Assembly: GCA_965275915.1 (NCBI GenBank)
Contig: CBDHYI010000007.1
Location: forward strand, 1,488,001-1,552,000
Direction of reading: 5' to 3'
Length of the DNA: 64,000 bases
From: JBDWFY01 sp965275915
GTDB taxonomy: Bacteria > Pseudomonadota > Alphaproteobacteria > Rhizobiales > Stappiaceae
The notes under the pieces are model-generated. The model searched no databases, was not told the DNA's origin, and saw only the letters and a list, made by a program, of their open reading frames with translations. The translations under genes and the position numbers were made by a program. Positions 33,989 through 43,198 of this stretch are shown piece after piece. Numbering within the stretch: position 1 is the first letter of the stretch; each line of letters begins with the position of its first letter.

Positions 33989-34935
33989 TGAAGCAAGCCC
34001 AATGGCTGCGACACCTTTTCTCGTGGTTCTATAGCCAGCCCTACCTGCTCCTGTTGCTGACGAGCCTGTTCTGGGCCGGCAATGCGATTGCCAGCCGGAT
34101 GGCCCCGCCGGAGGTATCGCCGTTCATCATTGTTTTCAGCCGCTGGGCCCTTGTTGCCACGCTGCTGATCGTGCTGAACGGCCACGCGGTTCGAGACGCC
34201 TGGCCTGTTCTGAGACCCAAACTGCCGTTGATTGCCGCCATGGCGACGGTGGGCTTCACCGGCTTTAACGCCATCTTCTACGTCGCCGGTCATCACACCA
34301 CCGCTCTCAATATCGGGATTCTTCAGGGCTCAATTCCGGTTATCGTCCTAATCGGCGCTCTGATCTTTTTCGCCACCCCCATCAGGTCTCTGCAGATCGT
34401 CGGCACGCTGATTACCATCATCGGGGTCATCGTGGTTGCAAGCGCAGGCGATCTTGAACAGCTTGTCAGTCTGCAGTTCAATTACGGCGACGGCCTGATG
34501 ATGATCGCGTGCCTTTTATATGCCAGCTACACATTGGCGCTCAAAAAGCGGCCGGCGGTGTCCGGCATGATTCTGATGACGGTGCTGGCTTTTTTTGCAC
34601 TCATCACCTCAATCCCCGTGCTGGCCTACGAACTCGCTTCGGGCGAGGCGCGATGGCCCACCGGCACCGGATGGCTGATCATTGTCTATGTCTCTCTGTT
34701 CCCGTCGTTCCTGGCACAGATTTTCTTCATGCGCGGCGTTGAACTGATCGGCCCCGGCAGAGCGGGCCTCTTCGTCAATCTTGTGCCGGTCTTCAGCGCA
34801 ATCCTGGCGATCGTGATCCTGGACGAAGCGTTCCGGTTTTACCACGGAATGGCACTCGTTCTGGTGCTGGGCGGAATCTTCATTGCCGAAAGAAAAAAGG
34901 CCGGCAAACCGGCTGCACCCGAAACGGCGTCTTGA
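33988..34935 (+). CDS. EamA family (DMT superfamily) transporter
   Basis: 315 residues with about ten hydrophobic helices in two EamA repeats, typical of drug/metabolite exporters. Characteristic stretches are LLLLTSLFWAGNAIASR, and RAGLFVNLVPVFSAILAIVIL near the second repeat end. Substrate unknown. Start overlaps the trhO stop by one base. Confidence 0.9.
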   Translation: MKQAQWLRHLFSWFYSQPYLLLLLTSLFWAGNAIASRMAPPEVSPFIIVFSRWALVATLLIVLNGHAVRDAWPVLRPKLPLIAAMATVGFTGFNAIFYVAGHHTTALNIGILQGSIPVIVLIGALIFFATPIRSLQIVGTLITIIGVIVVASAGDLEQLVSLQFNYGDGLMMIACLLYASYTLALKKRPAVSGMILMTVLAFFALITSIPVLAYELASGEARWPTGTGWLIIVYVSLFPSFLAQIFFMRGVELIGPGRAGLFVNLVPVFSAILAIVILDEAFRFYHGMALVLVLGGIFIAERKKAGKPAAPETAS

Positions 34936-34997
34936 CGACCGGACCCGATCAGTAGGAGATAGCTTTCTGCCGCACTTGCAGAACCCGGGAAATTGTT

Positions 34998-35951
34998 ATG
35001 GTTCAGAAACTGATACTGGATGTCGACACGGGCACAGATGACGCGGTCGCGATCATGCTCGCGGCCCTTCATCCCGATCTTGACCTTGTCGGCGTAACGA
35101 CCGTCAACGGCAATGCACCGGTGCATCATTGTACGGACAACACGTTGCGCGTTCTGGATCATATTGCGCGCAGCGACATTCCCGTTTTTGAGGGCGCTTC
35201 CAAGCCGGTCGTGAGACCGGACTTCCCCATTCCCCGGTCCATAGACGACCTTGCGGGCAAAATTCACGGCAAAACACTGCCGCTTCCCGAGGCTGAGAGC
35301 GGAAAAGCCGACAAACATGCGGTCGAGTTTCTTGTCGAGACCTACAGGGAAACGACTGACGAAATCATCCTGGTTCCCGTAGCACCGCTGACGAACATCG
35401 CCACGGCGCTGTCGATCTATCCCGAACTTGTCGACCGGGTGCCTGAAATCGTGATCATGGGCGGCGGACACGAAATCGGCAATATCACCCCGTCAGCCGA
35501 ATTCAACATCTGGGGAGATCCTGAAGCCGCGGCGAGGGTCTTTGCGGCCGGCTTCAGGAAGATGACCCTGGTGCCCCTGGACGCAACGCACAAGGCTCTG
35601 GTCAGTCTTGAGGATTGCGCGCGGTTCCGGGAGCTTAACACGCCGGCAGGAAACGCCACGGCCGCCGTTGTGGAACAGAGAATTGGCGTTCACGACAAGA
35701 TCCAGAAGATGCAGCAGGCGGGTTCGGCGCCGGTCCATGACGCCCTCTGTATCGCCTATCTGCTCGACCGAACCGTTCTGACAGTCCGCGATTGTCATGT
35801 CGATATTGAAACCCATGGAGCACTGACAGTGGGTCGAACAGTCATCGACACGCACAGGCGAAGCGGCAAGGCACCCAATTGCGATGTCGCCTTTGATGCC
35901 GACCCCCGACGTTTTGTCGACATCTTGACCGAAACGTTTTCGAAGACCTAG
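34998..35951 (+). CDS. Inosine-uridine preferring nucleoside hydrolase family protein
   Basis: 317 residues, IUNH fold. The Ca2+-binding N-terminal motif LDVDTGTDDA is near residue 6, TTVNGN near 36, and the late SGKAPNCDVAFD region completes the active site. Hydrolyses the N-glycosidic bond of ribonucleosides; specificity cannot be set. Paired with a second IUNH gene 16 bp downstream, likely one operon for nucleoside salvage. No signal peptide. Confidence 0.92.
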   Translation: MVQKLILDVDTGTDDAVAIMLAALHPDLDLVGVTTVNGNAPVHHCTDNTLRVLDHIARSDIPVFEGASKPVVRPDFPIPRSIDDLAGKIHGKTLPLPEAESGKADKHAVEFLVETYRETTDEIILVPVAPLTNIATALSIYPELVDRVPEIVIMGGGHEIGNITPSAEFNIWGDPEAAARVFAAGFRKMTLVPLDATHKALVSLEDCARFRELNTPAGNATAAVVEQRIGVHDKIQKMQQAGSAPVHDALCIAYLLDRTVLTVRDCHVDIETHGALTVGRTVIDTHRRSGKAPNCDVAFDADPRRFVDILTETFSKT

Positions 35952-35967
35952 GCTCAGGATCCCGCAC

Positions 35968-36939
35968 ATGACGGACCAAGGAAAACAGAAGCCGCTGATC
36001 GTTGATACCGATGGCGGCATCGACGATGCCCTCGCGCTGATGATGCTCGCGGCTTACGATCGGGTGCCATCCCTGATCACAACCAGCTTTGGCAATGTTG
36101 ATGTCGATCAGGCAACGGACAACATCCTGGATACATTGGCAATTCTGGACGTGGAGTGTCCGGTGCATGCCGGTGCGGCCCAGTCGCTTTCCGGCGAGCG
36201 CATCGACGCTGTCGCAATTCACGGCAAGGACGGCCTTGGCGGCGCAATCCGGCCATCGCGGCACACAACTGTCCGATCGGCGAGTGCAGTCTCCGCCCTT
36301 TGCGACACGCTGACATCCGCTGCGGCAAATGAAAACCCCGTCGATCTGTTGATGCTGGGGCCTTTGACGAACCTGGCGCTGGCGATTGCGCTGGACCGGA
36401 GCCTGAGTGCCGGCATCGGCCGGCTTTACATCATGGGCGGAACCTGTTCCGGCCGGGGCAATATCACCCCGGCGGCAGAGTTTAATGTCTATGCCGACCC
36501 GGAAGCCGCGGCGATTGTCCTGAGCATCGTTCCCCGAACCGTTCTCATCACATGGGAACCGTGTGTCGACAACCCCGTTCCCGGCACACAGGTCGATGCT
36601 TATTTCAGCGCGACCGGACAGGGTGCGTCCCGTGACTTCATCAAGGCACTTTGCGACCAGGGGCGTTCGGTCCACCGGCATCTTCATCAGGAAGACGCCC
36701 TTGTTCTGCCTGACCCCCTTGCCGCCGCAGTTTTTCTGGACCGGTCGATTGTCATCCAGTCCCGCACATGTCCGGTTCTGGTCGAGTGCGCCGGACATCA
36801 TACACGGGGCGCAACGATCCCGGTCTCAATCAAACGGGATCTGTTCGACAAACCGAATGTTGAGCTGATTGAAGCCATCGATGCAAAGCGGCTTGAGACA
36901 ATGTTTGAAGCAACCGTTTTGCGGGTCGCCGGCCGATAA
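35968..36939 (+). CDS. Second nucleoside hydrolase family protein
   Basis: 323 residues, same IUNH fold as the preceding gene but divergent: the metal-binding motif is VDTDGGIDDALALMM, the mid region NITPAAEFNVYADPEAA is conserved, and it has WEPCVDN where related enzymes have DVT-type residues. The two proteins likely differ in base preference. CAGGAT precedes ATG 35968 at normal spacing. It converges with the ankyrin gene. Confidence 0.9.
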   Translation: MTDQGKQKPLIVDTDGGIDDALALMMLAAYDRVPSLITTSFGNVDVDQATDNILDTLAILDVECPVHAGAAQSLSGERIDAVAIHGKDGLGGAIRPSRHTTVRSASAVSALCDTLTSAAANENPVDLLMLGPLTNLALAIALDRSLSAGIGRLYIMGGTCSGRGNITPAAEFNVYADPEAAAIVLSIVPRTVLITWEPCVDNPVPGTQVDAYFSATGQGASRDFIKALCDQGRSVHRHLHQEDALVLPDPLAAAVFLDRSIVIQSRTCPVLVECAGHHTRGATIPVSIKRDLFDKPNVELIEAIDAKRLETMFEATVLRVAGR

Positions 36940-36996
36940 AACGTTGCCACATGCAGATCGCCCTGTTTCCCGAACAGACACCAAAGAACCGCTTCT

Positions 36997-38163
36997 TTAT
37001 GCCGTCGACAACTGTTCCAAAAACGCTGCGACGGATGAGCAATTCGGATTTTTGGTGACGTCGACCGATACTTCGGCCCAGACCTGCGGCGTGGTGCCGT
37101 ACTCCTCGTCGCACGCGGTGAGATCGGCGCCGTTTTCGATCAGGATCTGAACCATCTCCATATCACCGTTCCATGCGGCCGAATGAAGGGCTGTGTTTTT
37201 CGACAGCACAGAAGAACGCGCATTGGCGCTGGCACCGCGCTCAAGCAGCCATTGAACCAGGGTGTGATGACCGAAATCCACAGCGCCCATCATGACGGCG
37301 TCGGATTGGACGCTCTTGGGATCCGACCGGTGCAGCGCCTGCAGCGTTTGACGGTCCCCAAGCCGGGCAAATTCCTCCGGACGCGCGGCGACACCCCGTT
37401 TTTGCATATGCGCGACCAGCTGTCTGCCCTTCGGCCCCAAACGGCTGAGCGTTTCAATCGCCGAAGCCCCCCAACGGTCCTTTTCCTCCGGGCGTGCCCC
37501 GCATTCCAGCAATCGATCAATCGCAGCAGGGGTCCGCGCAAGGCCGAGCGGAGATCCGCTGGGCCGCGGTCCGGAGAACGCATCGGCCCCACGGCTCAGG
37601 AAGCTGCCGACTTTTTCATCATCACCAAGTAGCAGTGCCTCCCACAAGGTGATTTTCGCGCCTTTCGACATCAGCTTTGCCCGGATCTCAGGCTGGTCCC
37701 GCGACACTGTCAACATGACCGGCGACCAGTGATCATACTGCCGGTTATCACCATCGGCGTTCGCACCGGCGGCAAGCAGGCAGTCGACCATATCCGGCTG
37801 CCTGGTCTCAATCGCAACATGAAGAGCCTGCGGTTCGCCGCCCCAGAACGGATGCGGGCCGGTCGCGTTGATGAGCTGGGGGGTGACGTCAAGCCGGTTC
37901 TGAACCGCCGGACGATCGCCCGCCGCCACGAGCCTGAGAAATTCTGCAACCTCGTCTTCCTGCGCCGGGAGCGTCCCGGAATCGGATTTTTCCAGTGCCA
38001 CCTTCATCGACCGCCAGCTTGAAAAGCCATATTGGCGCGCAACGGCCAGTTGCGCGTCGGCCAACTGCGCATCGCGACCGTCCGCCTTCCAGTCACGCAG
38101 TGTCTGCTTGGCGGTTTTTTTCAACCATTCAAGATTTGCTGAATCGGGAAGTCTGTCAGACAT
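36997..38163 (-). CDS. Ankyrin repeat protein with N-terminal SWxxLK-type module
   Basis: 388 residues. The N-terminal module (about 8-60) reads LKKTAKQTLRDWKADG then AVARQYGFSSWRSMKVALE, the same pattern as the proteins at 11287 and 18417. Ankyrin repeats follow, including DCLLAAGANADGDN, LMSKGAKITLWEALLLGDD, WLLERGASANARS and ILIENGADLTACD. No signal peptide. ATG 38163 follows GAAGG. Partner and role unknown; the repeat protein class suggests protein binding. Confidence 0.85.
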   Translation of the reverse strand: MSDRLPDSANLEWLKKTAKQTLRDWKADGRDAQLADAQLAVARQYGFSSWRSMKVALEKSDSGTLPAQEDEVAEFLRLVAAGDRPAVQNRLDVTPQLINATGPHPFWGGEPQALHVAIETRQPDMVDCLLAAGANADGDNRQYDHWSPVMLTVSRDQPEIRAKLMSKGAKITLWEALLLGDDEKVGSFLSRGADAFSGPRPSGSPLGLARTPAAIDRLLECGARPEEKDRWGASAIETLSRLGPKGRQLVAHMQKRGVAARPEEFARLGDRQTLQALHRSDPKSVQSDAVMMGAVDFGHHTLVQWLLERGASANARSSVLSKNTALHSAAWNGDMEMVQILIENGADLTACDEEYGTTPQVWAEVSVDVTKNPNCSSVAAFLEQLSTA

Positions 38164-38343
38164 AAAACACCTTCTTTCAGTCTTGCCCGGCGTCCGCGTT
38201 CACGGGCAGAAAAAAGGTGATCGGCAGATCAGTTATTTGGCGGGTTCAACCCTCTTCGCGGACCGAAGGTTTCCAAGAAAACCTGACAAAATTATTCCGC
38301 ATGCCGGAAAGGCTGTCAAGAAAATCACGGGCTGAACCGGTTT

Positions 38344-39240
38344 TCATTCGGACCGTTTCCTCTCGCGCGCAAAGACATAAAGACCGCTTGCGACGATGAT
38401 GACGGCGCCAATGATCGTCGGGAGATCCGGAAGGTGGCCGAACACCACATATCCCATAATGACGGCGCCGACGAGCAGCATGTAACTGTAGGGCTGGAGC
38501 ACCGACGCCTCGGCCAATTGCAGGGATTTGATCAGGCAGAAATGGCCGACGGTCCCCAAAAAGGCGACCAGAAAGAACAGCATGGCGTCCATCGTGCTTT
38601 GCGGCGTTTGCCAGAAAAACGGAACCGCGCCGCTCATGCCGACAAGACCGACCAGGGCGACCCAGAACAGAGATGTCTCCGGCGGATCCGTGCGGCTGAC
38701 GAGGCGGGTCAGCACCTGGTAGAGGGCGAACATCAATGCGCCCAGGAGCACCAGCAGCGTCATTGGCTGGATGACACCGGCGCCGGGCCGTAAAATCACC
38801 AGCATACCGACAAAGGCGATCGCGACCGCGGCCCAGCGCCGAAAGCCGACCTTTTCACCAAGAAGCGGCACGGAAAGGGCCGTTACAAGGATCGGCGAGA
38901 TGGCGAGGATGGCATGCACATCGGCGAGCTGCATATAGCGAAAGGCGAAAATCGCCAGAACAATTTCAGCAACCAGAATGAAGCTGCGCCAGAATTGCAG
39001 CCAGGAGCCCTGAAGCCGCAGGCGCAGCCCCTTGTGCCGCATCAGGCCGTAGGCAATGACAAACAGGAGCAGGAAGCGAAACCACAGGATCTGGACAATC
39101 GGATAGTTTTCCACCAGCGTCTTGCTGCCCGCATCCATTCCGGCCATCGACAGCCAGCCGAAAACAGCAAAGCCTATGGCAAGCAGATTGCGGTTGCGGG
39201 CCGATGCCGAGGAACGCGTTTCACCGGCTGCTCTCTCCAA
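38344..39240 (-). CDS. EamA family (DMT superfamily) transporter
   Basis: 298 residues, about ten helices, with two EamA repeats. The TTG at 39240 is the likely start because a strong GGAGGGAGG ribosome binding site precedes it and no upstream ATG exists. Motifs include WFRFLLLFVIAYGLM, ISPILVTALSVPLLGEKVG and LQPYSYMLLVGAVIMGY, typical of the RhaT/S-adenosylmethionine-like group; substrate unknown. Not closely similar to the EamA protein at 33988. Confidence 0.88.
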   Translation of the reverse strand: MERAAGETRSSASARNRNLLAIGFAVFGWLSMAGMDAGSKTLVENYPIVQILWFRFLLLFVIAYGLMRHKGLRLRLQGSWLQFWRSFILVAEIVLAIFAFRYMQLADVHAILAISPILVTALSVPLLGEKVGFRRWAAVAIAFVGMLVILRPGAGVIQPMTLLVLLGALMFALYQVLTRLVSRTDPPETSLFWVALVGLVGMSGAVPFFWQTPQSTMDAMLFFLVAFLGTVGHFCLIKSLQLAEASVLQPYSYMLLVGAVIMGYVVFGHLPDLPTIIGAVIIVASGLYVFARERKRSE

Positions 39241-39352
39241 CGATGCCTCCCTCCTGACATGCGGCAGGCTTATACAGCCGACTGCGAAACAACTGATCCT
39301 TCATACAGAAATCCATCGCATACGCAATGGAAAGGGGACAGCCTGGAGTTTT

Positions 39353-39763
39353 TCAGGCAGGCCCGTCCCGCCAGACATAATGCGGCGTGCGCTCGCCGCG
39401 GATAAACCGCCAGACATCCGCAGCATCGATGACGAGGGACCCGGTGTTGGAAACAATAAGGATCAGAACCCAGAAATGAAGCAGCGGATCGACCGCCCTG
39501 TCGGGCAGGTTCTGGACAAACCAGATCAGCATCGGCACCCAGAAAATATGTCCGATGCCCAGAAGCCGGACAAATCCGAGCCGCGCATGAATGATGATCA
39601 TGACCGTAATACCGGCCAAAATCGCGAGCAGATTGAGCTGACCGTAGACTGTGTCGATGAAGATCAGCGATCCGGCATTCACCGCGATCAGAAAAACCGC
39701 CCAGATGCGCGGCAGCGGACGAAAGCGCAACAGCACGATGCCCAGTATCTCAAATGCCCGCAT
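39353..39763 (-). CDS. Small integral membrane protein, unknown function
   Basis: 136 residues with about four hydrophobic helices (LPRIWAVFLIAVNAGSLIF, LLAILAGITVMIIIHARLG, IGHIFWVPMLIWFVQNLP, FWVLILIVSNTGSLVIDAAD). The C-terminal VWRFIRGERTPHYVW resembles a conserved membrane family I cannot name securely. ATG 39763. Located upstream of the divergent GFA gene. Confidence 0.7.
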   Translation of the reverse strand: MRAFEILGIVLLRFRPLPRIWAVFLIAVNAGSLIFIDTVYGQLNLLAILAGITVMIIIHARLGFVRLLGIGHIFWVPMLIWFVQNLPDRAVDPLLHFWVLILIVSNTGSLVIDAADVWRFIRGERTPHYVWRDGPA

Positions 39764-39898
39764 ATCGTATCCCCGTCACGGTAACCCGCCACCGCCCCGA
39801 GACCGGCGTTTGCGGGGCGTTCCTGTTGCAAAATCTGTCTTTTCCGACTGTTATTGACTTAACGGAGCGCCGTGTTCTCTGAAACAGGATAGCAGATC

Positions 39899-40375
39899 AT
39901 GGATGACAAGACCGACCTGACCGGCGGCTGCGCCTGCGGTGCGGTGCGCTACAGGCTGACGCGGGAGCCGATGTTCACCCATTGCTGTCACTGCACCCAG
40001 TGCCAGCGGTTGACCGGCAGCGCCTTCGTCCTGAACGCAATTATCGAAAATGACGCAATCGATGTCCTGTCCGGCACAGTGGCCGTGACAAAAGGGCCGA
40101 CCGAACATGACAGCCCGCACGACATCTATCGCTGCACCGCCTGCCAGACGGCGCTCTGGAGCGACTATGGCGGGCGGCCGAACTACCGGTTCGTCCGGGT
40201 TGGCACGCTGGATAATTCCAGTGCCGTCGCGCCGGACGTCCATATTTTCGTCCGGTCGAAACTGGACTGGGTGGTGATCCCGGAGGGGCAGCGGACATTT
40301 GATGTCTATTACAGCACCAAGGCGGAATGGCCGCCGGACATGCTGAAGCGGCGCAATGCGGCGCTGGGACGATGA
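39899..40375 (+). CDS. GFA family protein (glutathione-dependent formaldehyde-activating enzyme fold)
   Basis: 158 residues of the zinc-binding GFA fold. The N-terminal TGGCACGAVRYRL and the HCCHCTQCQRLTGSAF and CTACQTALWSDYGG cysteine sets provide the zinc ligands. GFA enzymes add glutathione to formaldehyde or bind related aldehydes, but most family members are uncharacterised. A second GFA gene is at 54995. ATG 39899. Confidence 0.88.
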   Translation: MDDKTDLTGGCACGAVRYRLTREPMFTHCCHCTQCQRLTGSAFVLNAIIENDAIDVLSGTVAVTKGPTEHDSPHDIYRCTACQTALWSDYGGRPNYRFVRVGTLDNSSAVAPDVHIFVRSKLDWVVIPEGQRTFDVYYSTKAEWPPDMLKRRNAALGR

Positions 40376-40410
40376 CGCTGTGGGCCAATTTAGTTACCGG
40401 CGGGCGTTAC

Positions 40411-40872
40411 TCACCCCACCCCATTCCGCCGCAACCATTCGGACAGGGTTTCGGCCAGTTTTTCCCGTTCGGCGCTGGTATAACCGCTTTCAAGCGGAAT
40501 CAGTTCCTTGTCCGACCTGAGCGACAATCTGCGCATGCCGGATTCCTCCGTGTCGCATTCGGCAACCACCCTTGAGATGTCGTTCAGGGGATAAACGGAC
40601 TGAGATGGTCCGGTTATTCGGTAAACCGTATGATGAATCTTTTTCCGGACCTTATCAATGACGATCGTCTGAAAGCACAGATACCGGTGGGTAATATAAA
40701 GAACGCCAAGGCCAATCACAAAAAACAGCGCCCTGAGCGCTGCTCCTTCGTCCGCGCCGCCGGACAGGCCGGTGAAAATACAAAACAGTCCGAAAGCACA
40801 CATCAGCCCGGCGAAGAGCCATGGACGATCGCACACTGTCAGCTGCTGTTTGTCCATCTTGGTAATTTTCAT
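40411..40872 (-). CDS. Membrane protein with a PH-like C-terminal domain
   Basis: 153 residues. Two helices near the start (WLFAGLMCAFGLFCIFTGL, ALFFVIGLGVLYITHRYL) are followed by a beta-rich cytoplasmic part (HHTVYRITGPSQSVYPLNDI to LRSDKELIPLESGYTSAE) that looks like a pleckstrin-homology-type domain. Function unknown. ATG 40872 is the best start; longer frames are not supported. It converges with the GFA gene. Confidence 0.65.
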   Translation of the reverse strand: MKITKMDKQQLTVCDRPWLFAGLMCAFGLFCIFTGLSGGADEGAALRALFFVIGLGVLYITHRYLCFQTIVIDKVRKKIHHTVYRITGPSQSVYPLNDISRVVAECDTEESGMRRLSLRSDKELIPLESGYTSAEREKLAETLSEWLRRNGVG

Positions 40873-41035
40873 ACAGGACGCCTCTATAGAACAGCCAGCC
40901 CAACGGAAACAATAACCATATTTTTGGACAAATTCCGGAAATGTCAAAGGGTACCGGAGCGATTTTATTGGTTGACGCAACGCAGCCTTGCAACCCGAAT
41001 CAGTGTGCCTGCCGCACGGATGGGAGAACCGGCCC

Positions 41036-41443
41036 TCACACCATCGAAAGGAACGCAACGCCGATGGCGCGGATGGCGGCGACGACGATCACCGTCACCG
41101 TCAGCACCGTGCCGATGATTCGGAAGGCGAGCGGGATGCCGTGCTGCACAAAATAGAGGGCGTGCATCAGCCGTCCCACGGTCAGGGCGAGTCCGAATGC
41201 ATGCAGCAGCCAGTGCTGGGCACCCATCAGGGCGAGGATGAGAATCAGCAACAGCGCGATGGGAACATTTTCCGCCGCATTGGCCTGCCCGCGCATGGCC
41301 CTGACCAGCGCCTCATCGCCGCCATCGCCGAACGAAATGCCGGACCGGGAGCGGTTGCGGAGGGCGTTGACGAACAGCACCCACATGACGAGCGCATTGA
41401 TGCCGGCATAGAGCCCGACGATCATGATTGCCTGCGTGTCCAT
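41036..41443 (-). CDS. MAPEG family membrane protein
   Basis: 135 residues, four helices. The conserved RAMRGQANAAENVPIALLL near residue 47 is the MAPEG glutathione-binding motif region. MAPEG members are membrane glutathione transferases or peroxidases; the physiological substrate is unknown. The start is ATG 41443, preceded by GGAGG at eight bases; ATG 41458 is an alternative. Confidence 0.87.
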   Translation of the reverse strand: MDTQAIMIVGLYAGINALVMWVLFVNALRNRSRSGISFGDGGDEALVRAMRGQANAAENVPIALLLILILALMGAQHWLLHAFGLALTVGRLMHALYFVQHGIPLAFRIIGTVLTVTVIVVAAIRAIGVAFLSMV

Positions 41444-41701
41444 GGCCCGTGCCTCCATCTTTGCATCCTGCCTGTTGGAGATACGGGTCAGAAAGCCGGA
41501 GGGTTCATTTTGGCCACGCCGCCGCCGGATTCTTTTGCATACAATCGGAAAACGAAACACAAAGATTTTTCAGGCATTTGCCGCGCCGCACGCGCGCGCG
41601 AGGAGCCGTAATAAAGCGCTGATTTTAACCGAATTCCCTTGAAGTTTGTGACCAAAATCACCACGTCGAGACTGGGAGCAATTCAACCATAGGGAAAGAC
41701 G

Positions 41702-42136
41702 ATGACATCTTCATATGCCATTCGCCCGGCCTGGACACCGGTAACCATCGCTCTGATGGTTTTGGGCTTTGTTGCGTTCTGGCCGCTGGGTCTGGCAATG
41801 CTGGCTTATATCCTCTGGGGCGACCGGTTCCATGAGTTTGCCGAGAAGGGCAAAAAGGAATTCAAGGGCTGCAAAAGGTCGTTCAATATGTCTGGCGGAT
41901 TTGAAAGAACCGGCAATGTTGCGTTTGACGAGTATCGTGCAGCGGAGCTGAAGCGGCTGGAAGAAGAGCGGCGCAAGCTCGACAAGATGCGTGCCGAGTT
42001 CGACGAGTTCATGGCCAACCTGCGCCGTGCCAAGGACCAGGAAGAATTCGACCGCTTCATGCGCAACCGGTCCATGCATCAGGATTCCGGTCACCAGAAC
42101 AACGGTCAGGACTCGGACAACAAGTCCAACTACTGA
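41702..42136 (+). CDS. DUF2852 family protein
   Basis: 144 residues. One or two hydrophobic helices at the N-terminus (VTIALMVLGFVAFWPLGLAMLAYILWG) are followed by a charged coiled-coil segment (EYRAAELKRLEEERRKLDK) and a polar Asn/Gln-rich tail. Matches DUF2852, common in alphaproteobacteria, no known function. GGGAAA precedes ATG 41702. Ends with a good terminator. Confidence 0.85.
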   Translation: MTSSYAIRPAWTPVTIALMVLGFVAFWPLGLAMLAYILWGDRFHEFAEKGKKEFKGCKRSFNMSGGFERTGNVAFDEYRAAELKRLEEERRKLDKMRAEFDEFMANLRRAKDQEEFDRFMRNRSMHQDSGHQNNGQDSDNKSNY

Positions 42137-42177
42137 TCTCCTGACGGTCGGCGGGTTGCAATACCCAAGGCAGTACA

Positions 42178-42216
42178 AAGGGCGTTTTCCAGTTGACGGA
42201 AAATGCCCTTGTTCAT
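42178..42216 (+). terminator. Terminator after the DUF2852 gene
   Basis: AAGGGCGTTTTCC (42178-42190) pairs with GGAAAATGCCCTT (42198-42210) across a 7-nt loop, with one G-T pair, followed by TGTTCATTT. It is 42 bp after the stop codon. The T-tract is moderate. Confidence 0.65.
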
Positions 42217-42331
42217 TTGAGCCGCGTCTGCCGCTGTTTTATTCCGGTGCGAGACTTGCCCGGTCTCGTTTTTTTAACGGGAATCAGCGATGATTCGCCG
42301 CATCGTTCGCCCGGCATGAAAAGGCCCGCTG

Positions 42332-43096
42332 ATGCTGTCGCTGTTTTCCCACAAACGCACCGACCAAACGCAATCATCCGGAAAATCAAAAGAGCCGACA
42401 CTCTCGCTGCGGCTTGAGGACCGGGACGTGGTGATTGTGCTGAAGCGGCATCCGCGCGCCAAGCGCTATTCCTTGCGCATTCCGCAGGGCAGCGCTGAGC
42501 CGATCCTGACGCTGCCGGCCAACGGCACGATGAAAACCGCCCGCGAGTTCGCACTCCGCAACACAAAGTGGCTGACCGACCGGCTGGAAAACCGGGCCGA
42601 TCATGTGCCGTTTGAGGACGGCGCGCTGATCCCGTTTCGAGGGCTAAAGCACCGCATTGTCAGCGCCCCGGGAAAACGCGGCACCGTCCGGCAGATCACC
42701 GATCTCGACGAACCGATGCTGCTGGTCTATGGCGACCCGGCCCACCTGAAACGGCGCCTGACGGACTGGTTCAAAAAACAGGCCAGGGCCGACATCGTCA
42801 AAGCCGTTGACATCCACACCGGCGCGCTCGGCCACCGCCACAGCAGCATCTCCATCCGCGACACCAAAAGCCGCTGGGGCTCCTGCTCCTCCTCCGGCAA
42901 ACTGTCCTTTTCCTGGCGCCTCGTCCTCGCCCCGCCGGAGATCCTCGACTATGTCGCCGCCCACGAAGTCGCCCACCTCGCCGAAATGAACCACTCCAGT
43001 CGCTTCTGGGCCCACACACGCCGCCTGTGCCCGCACACGGATGTTTCCAAGAAATGGCTCAGGGATCACGGTAATGCGCTGCATGCGTATGGGTGA
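42332..43096 (+). CDS. YgjP-like M48/SprT-type metallopeptidase (DUF45)
   Basis: 254 residues. The zinc-binding HEVAHLAEMNHS motif near residue 212, with a third His after it, and the upstream KSRWGSCSSSGKLSFSWRL are the hallmarks of the DUF45/YgjP group. In E. coli YgjP has been described as a UTP pyrophosphatase-associated protein, but peptidase activity is also proposed. ATG 42332. It lies next to the R-M island end. Confidence 0.9.
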   Translation: MLSLFSHKRTDQTQSSGKSKEPTLSLRLEDRDVVIVLKRHPRAKRYSLRIPQGSAEPILTLPANGTMKTAREFALRNTKWLTDRLENRADHVPFEDGALIPFRGLKHRIVSAPGKRGTVRQITDLDEPMLLVYGDPAHLKRRLTDWFKKQARADIVKAVDIHTGALGHRHSSISIRDTKSRWGSCSSSGKLSFSWRLVLAPPEILDYVAAHEVAHLAEMNHSSRFWAHTRRLCPHTDVSKKWLRDHGNALHAYG

Positions 43097-43198
43097 GGGG
43101 AAGTATTTGCCTTGGCGGTTCGCTATAAGACTATTTTTTTGCGCACGTTTTTGTTTCTCAAATTGAAGATTAAGATCTACATTTGAAACGGTTTAACT

